Shown piece by piece: positions 19,844 through 27,066 of a stretch of DNA of 64,000 nt. The stretch is taken from the NCBI RefSeq assembly GCF_903944925.1, contig NZ_CAJATU010000155.1:62001-126000 (forward strand), in the 5' to 3' direction. Origin of the DNA: an uncultured Rhodopila sp. Its GTDB lineage: Bacteria; Pseudomonadota; Alphaproteobacteria; Acetobacterales; Acetobacteraceae. A model generated the notes under the pieces. It made no database searches. It was not told where the DNA came from and worked only from the letters and a program-made list of their open reading frames with translations. A program made the translations under genes and the position numbers. Position 1 is the first letter of the stretch. Each line of letters opens with the position of its first letter.

Positions 19844-19971
19844 CGCCGCGCGGGTAGCACGGGGAGGCGATGTTACGGAAGTGTGGTGCGGAAAGGGCGT
19901 TCGGAGAGGCCGGTTGTGCGCGACGAGCAAATCTGCTGATCGACCCCTGGCAAACGTCCTGACTCTACGCT

Positions 19972-21006
19972 CTACCGTGGCCCGATCAGCGGCACGAGGT
20001 GCGACAGAAAGATCTCCGCGCAGGCCCGCCACGAATACTTCTCCGCATGCTCCCGGCACGCCTGCCGATCGGCGGTAAGGGCGTCGAGGGCGGCGGCACG
20101 CAGGTCGGTGTTGACGGAGCCGATCTTGCCGTTGGAACTGGTAAGCACGTCCTTCGGACCGGTGACCGGGAAGGCGGCGACGGGAGTCCCGCACGCCAGG
20201 GACTCCAGCAGCACCAGGCCGAACGTATCGGTCAGGCTGGGGAATACGAAAACGTCCGCCCCGGCATAGGCGCGGGCCAGCGCCTCGCCGTAGCGCGGAC
20301 CGGTGAAGGTGACGTTGGGATACTCGCGCTTCAGCGACGCCAGCTGCGGGCCGCCGCCAACGACGACCTTTGATCCCGGCAGATCGAGGTCCAGGAACGC
20401 GCCGATGTTCTTCTCCACCGCGACCCGGCCGATATAGATGAATATCGGGCGCGGCAGGTCCCATTCCTCCCGCGGCGAAGGCTTGAACAGATCAAGGTCC
20501 ACGCCGCGCGACCAGGAGCGGATGTTGCGGAACCCGCGGGAGTGCAGTTCGTCCCGCAGCGATTGCGTGGCGACCATCGTGCCGTGGCTGGCGCCGTGGA
20601 AGCGGCGCATCCAAGCATAGATTGGCCGCACCGGAATGCCGGTCCGCGCCTTGATATACTCGGCAAACCGGGTGTGGAACGCCGTGGTGAAGGCAAAGCC
20701 GGTGCGTTTCGCCCAGCGCCGCGCTGCCAGGCCCAGGGGCCCCTCGGTGGCGATGTGCAGCGCGTCCGGCTTGAACGCCTCGATCAGCCGCACCAGCCGG
20801 CGGCGCGGCAGCAGCGACAGCGAGATGTCCGGATAGGTCGGGCACGGCACGGTGCGGAACCGGTCCGGGCCAATGACCTCGACCGCATGGCCCATCGCCC
20901 GCAGTTCATCCACCACGGTCGTCAGGGTGCGGACGACCCCGTTGACCTGCGGCTTCCAGGCATCGGTGATAATCAGGATGCGGTGCGAAGGTGCCGGCGG
21001 CAGCAT
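19972..21006 (-). CDS. GT4 glycosyltransferase, Agt/MgtA-like, probable glycolipid synthase
   Basis: A 344-residue GT4 protein. N-terminal RILIITDAWKPQVNGVVRTL is the acceptor-side start found in SqdX/MgtA/Agt-type enzymes; GPLGLAARRWAKRTG, YIGRVAVEKNIGAFLDL and VFPSLTDTFGLVLLESLACG give the donor site with its E-x7-E-like signature. It lies 37 bp downstream of a PlcP-type gene. In several Alphaproteobacteria an adjacent plcP and GT4 gene (agt) replace phospholipids by glycosylated diacylglycerol under phosphate limitation, so I infer that role. A mannosyltransferase acting on other lipids is the main alternative. Confidence 0.82.
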   Translation of the reverse strand: MLPPAPSHRILIITDAWKPQVNGVVRTLTTVVDELRAMGHAVEVIGPDRFRTVPCPTYPDISLSLLPRRRLVRLIEAFKPDALHIATEGPLGLAARRWAKRTGFAFTTAFHTRFAEYIKARTGIPVRPIYAWMRRFHGASHGTMVATQSLRDELHSRGFRNIRSWSRGVDLDLFKPSPREEWDLPRPIFIYIGRVAVEKNIGAFLDLDLPGSKVVVGGGPQLASLKREYPNVTFTGPRYGEALARAYAGADVFVFPSLTDTFGLVLLESLACGTPVAAFPVTGPKDVLTSSNGKIGSVNTDLRAAALDALTADRQACREHAEKYSWRACAEIFLSHLVPLIGPR

Positions 21007-21043
21007 TTCGGTGACGCCTGCGAATTCCGTCGGGAGGAGTGAA

Positions 21044-21865
21044 TCAGGCAGTGGCCGGAACCCGGCTTGCGCGCGGCTGCTGGAAGAACGAAAGCCGGTT
21101 GAGCGCCGCCCAGTCGATCAGCTCCAGCCGCCCGTCGTGATGTTCTACCAAAGCGGTGCAGCTTTCCACCCAATCCCCGTCGTTCAAATAAAGCACGCCG
21201 CCGACCTCCCGGATTTCAGCATGGTGGATGTGGCCGCAGACGATGCCGTCGTAGCCGCGGCTGCGGGCTTCCGCAGCGAGCGCGCCTTCGAACCGGTCGA
21301 TCGCCTTGACCGCTTCCTTCACCTGGCGCTTCAGCCAGGCGGACAGCGACCAGTAGGGATAGCCGAGCTTCCGGCGGACCGCATTGAAATACCGGTTGAC
21401 GCCCAGGGCGGCAGTGTAGGCCCAGTCGCCCAGCAGCGCCAGGAACTTGGCGTAGCGCACGATGCTGTCGAATTCGTCCCCGTGCATCACCAGCAGGCGC
21501 TTGCCGTCGGCGGTGGTATGCTCCGATTCCCGGCGCATCTTGATGCCGCAGATTTCCAGGCCGATGGGCAGCCAGCTCCGGAACATCTCGTCGTGGTTGC
21601 CCGGAATATAGGTGACGTTGGTGCCGGAGCGGGCATAGCGGACGATCTGCTTGAGCACGTCGTCGTGGCTTTCATCCCAATACCAGGATTTCCGCAGCCG
21701 CCATCCGTCGATGATGTCGCCTACAAGAAACAAGTTCTGGCAGCTCGATTTACGCAGGAAATCGGCCAGGAAATCACTCCGGCAGCCACGCGTGCCGAGG
21801 TGCGTGTCCGAAATGAATATGGTCCGGTAGGCGGGCGGCAGGCCGATCGGCGACATGGCGTTCAT
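21044..21865 (-). CDS. plcP: PlcP-type phospholipase C (metallophosphoesterase, often annotated LpxH-like)
   Basis: A 273-residue calcineurin-like metallophosphoesterase: IFISDTHLGTRGCRSDF, FLVGDIIDGWRL, YIPGNHDEMFR, LVMHGDEFD and GIVCGHIHHAEI contain the Asp/His/Asn metal ligands. The SDTHLGTRGC form plus a helical YWSLSAWLKRQVKEAVKAI insert fits the PlcP subgroup (Sinorhizobium SMc00171 type), which cuts phosphocholine or phosphoethanolamine from phospholipids during phosphate starvation, better than true LpxH. It is followed by a GT4 gene and faces a lipid kinase across a region with Pho-box-like repeats. The start may be ATG 21865 or 21856. Confidence 0.8.
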   Translation of the reverse strand: MNAMSPIGLPPAYRTIFISDTHLGTRGCRSDFLADFLRKSSCQNLFLVGDIIDGWRLRKSWYWDESHDDVLKQIVRYARSGTNVTYIPGNHDEMFRSWLPIGLEICGIKMRRESEHTTADGKRLLVMHGDEFDSIVRYAKFLALLGDWAYTAALGVNRYFNAVRRKLGYPYWSLSAWLKRQVKEAVKAIDRFEGALAAEARSRGYDGIVCGHIHHAEIREVGGVLYLNDGDWVESCTALVEHHDGRLELIDWAALNRLSFFQQPRASRVPATA

Positions 21866-21965
21866 TTCGAGGTGTTTATTCTCGCGATTTCATATTCGAG
21901 ACCAGCACATAGACTCGCTCGGTGTGCGGCGCGCGTTAAGATTCGATGACGCAAGCGATGTTCAG

Positions 21966-21995
21966 CTGTCATGACGAATGTAACTCAACCGTCAT
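21966..21995. promoter_or_regulatory. Pho-box-like direct repeats
   Basis: CTGTCAT (21966-21972), ATGTAAC (21978-21984, 4 of 7) and CCGTCAT (21989-21995, 6 of 7) recur at 11-12 base spacing, and GTGTCAT is present on the other strand at 22011-22017. The PhoB consensus is CTGTCAT repeated every 11 bases. The site lies between divergent plcP (100 bases away) and the lipid kinase (about 125 bases away). This is a pattern match by eye, with a weak middle repeat. Confidence 0.45.
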
Positions 21996-22118
21996 TGCGG
22001 CGTCACGGCAATGACACGCTGCGGTGGCAGGCATAGGCTTTTGATCGTCCCGCAGCGCAAGGTTTCAGCCGATTCCCTTCCAGGCATACTTCCGTCTTTC
22101 CCGGGCGTGCTACCAGCC

Positions 22119-22988
22119 ATGATCATCGTGTTCAACCCGGTCGCGGGCCGCCGGCGGGCGCAACTGCTGTGGCGCGTGCTCGACGTGCTGGTCGCCAACG
22201 GGGTACGCCTCGACATCGCGGAAACGCAGCGCGCCGGCCATGCCGAGGCCCTGGCGCGGGAGGCGGTGGAACGCGGCGAGCAGATGGTGGTGGCAGCCGG
22301 CGGCGACGGCACGATCGCCGAAGTCGCCAACGGGCTGATGGGGTCGGGTGCCAGGCTCGGGGTGATCCCGCTGGGCACCGCCAATGTGCTGGCGCATGAG
22401 CTTGGCCTGCCGTTCGCGCCGAAAGCGGTCGCCGCGGCGCTGGCCTTCGGCCGCACCTGCACGTTGTGGCCGGGCCAGGCCAACGGCCCGGACGGGACGC
22501 GGTTGTTCGTCCAGATGCTGGGCGTCGGGTTCGACGCGCACGTGGTGCAGAACCTGTCGTTTCCGTTGAAGAAGGCGCTCGGCAAGGGCGCCTATGTGCT
22601 GCAATCGCTGCGAGAGCTTGGCCGCTACCGGTTCCCGCCGATTCACATGCGGATCGACGGCACGGAAACCGAAGCGTCGAGCGTGATCGTCAGCAAGGGC
22701 CGCCTTTACGGCGGGACCTTCCATCTGGCCGCCGACGCGATGCCGGGCGAGCCGGGGTTTTCCGTGGTTCTGTTCGGCTACTCCGGTCCGGCGGCGGCAA
22801 TGATGTACGCGGCGGCGCTGCCGTTGAACCTGCTGGGACATGCGCCGGGCGTGCGGCATGTGCGGGCGCGGCGGATCGATTTCCTGCAAAACGACGCCGT
22901 GCCGGCACAAGCGGATGGCGACCGGGCAGGGTACGCGCCGCTGTGGATCGCCGACGCACCCGGGCCGATCCAGGTGGTGGTGGGGTAA
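22119..22988 (+). CDS. Diacylglycerol/lipid kinase family protein (YegS/DgkB fold)
   Basis: A 289-residue soluble lipid kinase. Seen: IIVFNPVAGRRRAQLLWRVL start, VVAAGGDGTIAEVANGLM (the GGDGT nucleotide motif) and LGVIPLGTANVLAHELGLP, all standard for the DAGK catalytic domain, followed by the C-terminal lipid-binding domain (SVIVSKGRLYGGTFHLAADA). It would phosphorylate diacylglycerol to phosphatidic acid or a related lipid. Divergence from plcP, which releases diacylglycerol, makes recycling of that product plausible. ATG 22119 has no strong ribosome-binding site; a frame extension upstream is possible. Confidence 0.88.
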   Translation: MIIVFNPVAGRRRAQLLWRVLDVLVANGVRLDIAETQRAGHAEALAREAVERGEQMVVAAGGDGTIAEVANGLMGSGARLGVIPLGTANVLAHELGLPFAPKAVAAALAFGRTCTLWPGQANGPDGTRLFVQMLGVGFDAHVVQNLSFPLKKALGKGAYVLQSLRELGRYRFPPIHMRIDGTETEASSVIVSKGRLYGGTFHLAADAMPGEPGFSVVLFGYSGPAAAMMYAAALPLNLLGHAPGVRHVRARRIDFLQNDAVPAQADGDRAGYAPLWIADAPGPIQVVVG

Positions 22989-23141
22989 CTTCCGTCGCAG
23001 GCTTTTTCACCGCGACGTGACACCGGAACTCGCGATCAACGCGGAAGCAGTGAACGGCTCAACAGCCGCCGCCGCAACGCGACCCCAGTATGTCGGCAGC
23101 GACGTCACCTACCGGGCGTCTATCGACAGAAGGAGTTCGCC

Positions 23142-23816
23142 ATGTCCCGCACCTGTTCCTCCCGCTTCAGCCGGCTAGCGATCCTGGCCTCGGCCGCAAT
23201 GCTGGCGTTTACCGTCTCCGCATCGGCCCAGCCGGTTGCCGTGTTCGACGATGCGCCGTCGATCGAGCAGCTCCGCAGCATCCTGATCCCGGAATCGCGT
23301 CCCGGCGCAAGCCGCTCGATCGTCTTGCAGATGCCGGATGCCGCGACCCAGCCGACTGCGGTCCAGCCCGTCTCCACCGATGCGGCACCGGCGCCGCGAA
23401 AGCGGGCCAGGGCGAAAACCGCCTCGGCATCGGTGGTCAAGGCCGACGCCAGCATGCCCGGCCAGAAGGCTGACGCACCGGACGAAGCCGGGGTCGTCGC
23501 ATTCCACATTAACTTTGGCTTCAACTCCGCCGCGTTGCCGGATTCGGCACACGATATGGTCGGCATGATCGCTCAGTTGATGAAGGAAACGCCGAGCATC
23601 AAGCTGCGGGTGGAGGGTCATACGGATGCGGTCGGCTCCGTCGCCTACAACGTCTTCCTGTCCGAGAAGCGTGCCCTGTCCGTCGGCGAATACCTGGTCG
23701 CCCAGGGCGTGGATCCCGCACGGCTGGAGGTGGTGGGCAGGGGCATGGCCGAACCGTTGGTCAGCAACAAATACGATGCGGTCAATCGCCGCGTGCAGTT
23801 CGCGCGGGTCGACTGA
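23142..23816 (+). CDS. OmpA-family outer-membrane/periplasmic protein
   Basis: A 224-residue exported protein. Residues 1-29 form a signal peptide ending SASAQP. The middle (about 80-120) is an Ala/Lys-rich linker. The C-terminal OmpA domain includes INFGFNSAALPDSA, LRVEGHTDAVGS, YNVFLSEKRALSVGEYLVAQG and VNRRVQFARV, with the Asp and Arg that bind diaminopimelate in peptidoglycan. GAAGGAG lies before ATG 23142. The next gene starts 2 bp after its stop, so the two are co-transcribed. It opens the signalling/caspase region. Confidence 0.9.
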   Translation: MSRTCSSRFSRLAILASAAMLAFTVSASAQPVAVFDDAPSIEQLRSILIPESRPGASRSIVLQMPDAATQPTAVQPVSTDAAPAPRKRARAKTASASVVKADASMPGQKADAPDEAGVVAFHINFGFNSAALPDSAHDMVGMIAQLMKETPSIKLRVEGHTDAVGSVAYNVFLSEKRALSVGEYLVAQGVDPARLEVVGRGMAEPLVSNKYDAVNRRVQFARVD

Positions 23817-23818
23817 GC

Positions 23819-24169
23819 ATGATTCCCCGCATGAGGCTGATCTCCGCCGCCGCGGCCATCCTGATCGTCTGCCGCGCGGCGGACCGGGGTCAGGCGACCG
23901 TGGTACGCGACGAGGCGACCGCGGCGGGCAACCCGGCGGTCGCGACCGGAGGCCACCGCCCGGAAGCGAAACCGCCGATTATCATTCAATTTGACATTAC
24001 CAGCGGGTTTCAGTCCCAGGGTCCCTGGTTTGCGCAGTGTACTCCCTGGCCATGGAGCCCGTTCAGTCCGCTCTTCTGGCATCGGCGCGGCAATGCCGGA
24101 CGCGTCTTGCCAAGACTGCCCGGATTCCGAGGCGCGCCTTTCTTCGGTGTGCCGCCACGGCTGCCGTAA
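23819..24169 (+). CDS. Small Trp/Pro-rich exported protein, unknown
   Basis: A 116-residue frame starting 2 bp after the OmpA-family stop. It has a hydrophobic N-terminus (RLISAAAAILIVCRA) that could be a signal peptide, a polar middle, and a tail rich in Trp, Pro and Phe (GPWFAQCTPWPWSPFSPLFW). I do not recognise a family. Position and spacing favour a real coupled gene; the aromatic, Gly/Pro-rich tail resembles neither OmpA nor cyclase sequence. Translation is not proven. Confidence 0.5.
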   Translation: MIPRMRLISAAAAILIVCRAADRGQATVVRDEATAAGNPAVATGGHRPEAKPPIIIQFDITSGFQSQGPWFAQCTPWPWSPFSPLFWHRRGNAGRVLPRLPGFRGAPFFGVPPRLP

Positions 24170-24256
24170 CATTTGAACGGCCACCGGCCAAACATGCCTT
24201 GCGGCGCGGATGGTTGCCGCCCGAAACAGCTTGTTCGGCCTCGGGTGACGACGGCG

Positions 24257-26128
24257 ATGCGAACAAGGCGACTCCGCGCGGCAGCCTGGATCGCGCTCAT
24301 GCTGGTTGTTTCGACCGCCGTTGCGCTGGTGTCGGCGCAGCCGCCGTTTCCGCTCGCCGCGGCGCAGCGCCTGTTCGACGCGGTGGCGTTCCGTTACCTC
24401 GGGCCGCTGACCACCCCCGACCCTGGCGTTATCGTCGTCGGCATCACCGAGGAGACGCTGGCCGCACTGCCCTATCGCTCACCCGTCGATCGCCTGTTCC
24501 TGGCGGACCTCGTCGATACCCTGGCGCGCAAAGGCGTCGCCGCGATCGGACTGGATATCCTGCTCGATCGTCCGACGGAGGCCGCCAAGGACGCGGCGCT
24601 GCGCCGGGCGCTGACGCGTGCCGATATCCCCGTCGTGGCTATCAGCATCGCTCCCGACACCCCGATGCCAGCCAATCGGCGGCGCTTTTTGGATCAGTTT
24701 CTGAACGGAGTGCGAACCGGCGATGCCAACCTGGCGCGAGACCGGTTCGACGACGTGGTGCGCGACCACATGCCCGTGCATCCGGTGACAGGCTCGCCGA
24801 GCTTTCCCGCCGCCATCGCCTCGGCGCTCGGCGCACCGGTGCCGGTTCGGCCGTTTCCGATCGAGTGGCGGCGCAGCACGCGCGGCCCGCATGCCGGACC
24901 CGACGTTCCGGCCTATCCCGCCGAGTCCATCGCCCTGCTGCCCGCGAGCTGGCTGAACGGCAAGGTTGCGCTGATTGGCAGCCTGATCAGCGGCAGCGAC
25001 GAGCACCGGACGATCGCCTCGACCTTCGGGCCGCCGAGTTTCGGGGTGGAGATTCACGCTCAGGTCGTCTCCCAATTGTTGGCGCGGCGCGCCGCACCGG
25101 AACCGGCGATACCCTGGCCGGCTATCCTGGCGACGGCTGGCCTGGCGGCGGCTGGGGTGACGCTGGGCGTCAGCGTGACCGGCCATTTGTTCGCGGCGGC
25201 GCTCGCGGCGTTCGGTATCCTGTATGTGGCGATAGTATTGGCGGCCTACGCCTTCACCGGCGTGCTGGTTCCCGTCGCGGCGCCCCTGTTGGCGCTGATC
25301 ATCGCAGGGGGCGGCGGCCGCGGCTGGCGCAGCGCGGCGGAGCGGCGTGACCGGCGGGCCTTGCGGGCATTGTTCTCGCGCTTTGTCAGCGAACCGGTTG
25401 TCAACGAGATCATGAAGGACCGGGACCTGTTCATGGCGGGCGGCCGCCCGGTCCCGCAGGAGCTGACCGCGACGGTGCTGTACGCGGACGTGGCCGGGTT
25501 CACGACGATCTGCGAGGGCATGGAGCCCGCCCCGCTGATTGCGTGGCTGGATCGCTACATCGACACCATGGCCGCGCTGATCATGGCGCATGACGGGGTG
25601 CTGCTGCGGTTCATCGGCGACGGCATCCTGGCGGTTTTCGGTGTGCCGGTGCCGCGGCTGGATGAGGCGGCCATCACCGCGGACGCGCAAAACGCCGCCC
25701 GCTGCGCGCTGGCGATGGAAGCCGCGATGCAGCGCCTCAACGACGCCTGGTGCGCCGAGGGCCTGCCGGTGGGCGGGCTGCGCGTCGGCCTGCACACCGG
25801 ACCGATGGTCGCCGGCAGCCTGGGCAAGGGGCCGCGCATGGAGTTCTGCCTGCTGGGCGACACGGCCAATGTCGGCGCACGGCTGGAGCAACTCGGCAAG
25901 CAGTATGCCGAACCCGGCCCGCGCTACTGCACGATCGTGGTGGGCGAACCGACCTGGACGCGCCTCGGCGGACTGTGCCCGGGCATCCGCATCGGGGACG
26001 TCATGCTGCGCGGCCGGCGTACTGCGATGGCCGCCTATCGCATCGATTCGGCTGCCGCGCGGTGTGCCGGCGCGGCTACAATTCAGCCTGCGATAGGTCT
26101 TCCAGTGCCGATTTATCCAGAATCGTAA
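24257..26128 (+). CDS. CHASE2-domain class III adenylate cyclase
   Basis: About 623 residues. One N-terminal membrane segment, an extracytoplasmic CHASE2 sensor (about residues 40-280; VIVVGITEETLAALPYRSP, GVAAIGLDILLD, GKVALIGSLI), three membrane segments (about 290-375), then a class III cyclase domain. Metal Asp residues sit in LYADVAGFT and FIGDGILAVFG; the transition-state Asn and Arg are in GDTANVGARLE. It is therefore likely active, making cAMP from ATP in response to an envelope signal. ATG 24257 is my start; an upstream GTG (24245) or TTG (24173) is possible. Its last 53 bases overlap the convergent Crp-family gene. Confidence 0.9.
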   Translation: MRTRRLRAAAWIALMLVVSTAVALVSAQPPFPLAAAQRLFDAVAFRYLGPLTTPDPGVIVVGITEETLAALPYRSPVDRLFLADLVDTLARKGVAAIGLDILLDRPTEAAKDAALRRALTRADIPVVAISIAPDTPMPANRRRFLDQFLNGVRTGDANLARDRFDDVVRDHMPVHPVTGSPSFPAAIASALGAPVPVRPFPIEWRRSTRGPHAGPDVPAYPAESIALLPASWLNGKVALIGSLISGSDEHRTIASTFGPPSFGVEIHAQVVSQLLARRAAPEPAIPWPAILATAGLAAAGVTLGVSVTGHLFAAALAAFGILYVAIVLAAYAFTGVLVPVAAPLLALIIAGGGGRGWRSAAERRDRRALRALFSRFVSEPVVNEIMKDRDLFMAGGRPVPQELTATVLYADVAGFTTICEGMEPAPLIAWLDRYIDTMAALIMAHDGVLLRFIGDGILAVFGVPVPRLDEAAITADAQNAARCALAMEAAMQRLNDAWCAEGLPVGGLRVGLHTGPMVAGSLGKGPRMEFCLLGDTANVGARLEQLGKQYAEPGPRYCTIVVGEPTWTRLGGLCPGIRIGDVMLRGRRTAMAAYRIDSAAARCAGAATIQPAIGLPVPIYPES

Positions 26129-26780
26129 TAAAACCGCTATTGACTTCGAGGTAGCCGGCGCGGCTCCAGTCAACAATATATTTGTTGGTGCTCTCGCGGG
26201 AAATACCGATCAGGTTGCCGATTTGCTGCTGCGAGAGCTTGATGTCGATGTGCAGGCGAGAGGCCTCCTGCCTGCCGAACGTGCCGGCCAGCCGCAGCAG
26301 GCCGCGCGCAACGCGCGACGGGGCGTCGCGCAGCAGGGCGTCTTCCAGCGCTTCGCTGGTCTGGCGCAGCCGCTGGCAGAGCACCGCGATCAGCCGCGTG
26401 GGAATCTCCGGGTTGGCGGTCAGGAACGGCATCAGGCGCGCGCGCTCCAGCACCAGCAGTTCGGTGTCTTCGAGCGCGACGGCGTCGCCGGACCGGGGCT
26501 GTCCGTCCAACACCGCGATTTCGCCGAACAGGCCGCCGCGATCGATGATGTTCAGCACGAGTTCCTTGCCGTCGGGGGAGAACGTGCAGATTTTCACCCG
26601 GCCGCTCACGACTGCCATCATGCTGAGGCCGGGATCTCCCTTCTGGAAGATCGTTGCATTCGCGCGATGGCGGACCAGACTCGCGGTCGCCGCCAGACGG
26701 GAAAGCTCCTCCGGGCGGAGGTATCTCAACAAGAAATGGCCGGCGAGGATGTCCTCCCGGCTGATTGGAGCAGTCGCCAT
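26076..26780 (-). CDS. Crp/Fnr-family transcriptional regulator, cAMP-binding residues conserved
   Basis: About 234 residues. The N-terminal cyclic-nucleotide domain contains GGLFGEIAVLDGQPRSGDA, keeping the Glu (about 87), Arg (96) and Ser (97) that contact cAMP in Crp. The C-terminal winged helix has LSQQQIGNLIGISRESTNKY as recognition helix region. No FNR-type cysteine cluster is seen. Start ATG 26780; a longer frame adds seven residues. The gene converges on and overlaps a CHASE2 adenylate cyclase, so it is the obvious candidate receptor of that enzyme's product. Confidence 0.9.
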   Translation of the reverse strand: MATAPISREDILAGHFLLRYLRPEELSRLAATASLVRHRANATIFQKGDPGLSMMAVVSGRVKICTFSPDGKELVLNIIDRGGLFGEIAVLDGQPRSGDAVALEDTELLVLERARLMPFLTANPEIPTRLIAVLCQRLRQTSEALEDALLRDAPSRVARGLLRLAGTFGRQEASRLHIDIKLSQQQIGNLIGISRESTNKYIVDWSRAGYLEVNSGFITILDKSALEDLSQAEL

Positions 26781-26956
26781 TTCCCAGCCCTCCGACGGCA
26801 TGCTGAACGCAGGCGCAGGACATGGCGAGTCGCTTCAGCGCGACCGCGCCGCAGCACAAGAGATCGTGAAGCAAAACTACGCTATTTTGGCAACGAACGG
26901 CCACAACAGTTGGCCAGATCACAGTAGAGTCTCGGCCGAAATGGCATGCTCCGACC

Positions 26957-26974
26957 GTGAGGCATCGCCCTCAC
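26957..26974. promoter_or_regulatory. Inverted repeat GTGAGG-N6-CCTCAC upstream of lipoprotein/caspase operon
   Basis: A perfect 6 bp inverted repeat with a 6 base spacer (26957-26962 and 26969-26974) lies 93 bases before ATG 27067 and in the region divergent from the Crp-family gene. It differs from the Crp consensus TGTGA-N6-TCACA in half-site sequence and spacing, but the shape fits a dimeric helix-turn-helix operator. The rest of the 286 bp interval shows no clear gene. Confidence 0.4.
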
Positions 26975-27066
26975 ATACAGGAGCGGCGGGAATGTCGACA
27001 CTGGATCGTGCCAACTGCCTGACTGTCCCGACTCTGCCGGGCGTCCGGTGTGGAGTATCCGACGAG

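Noticed and set aside
21044-21865. Assignment as LpxH (UDP-2,3-diacylglucosamine pyrophosphatase)
   Set aside because: The SDTHLGTRGC motif, length and GT4/lipid-kinase neighbours fit PlcP-type phospholipase better; LpxH remains a lower-probability alternative.
24037-25350. 437-residue plus-strand frame over the CHASE2 gene
   Set aside because: Another frame carries the CHASE2 and cyclase motifs; this one is Arg-rich and has no motifs.
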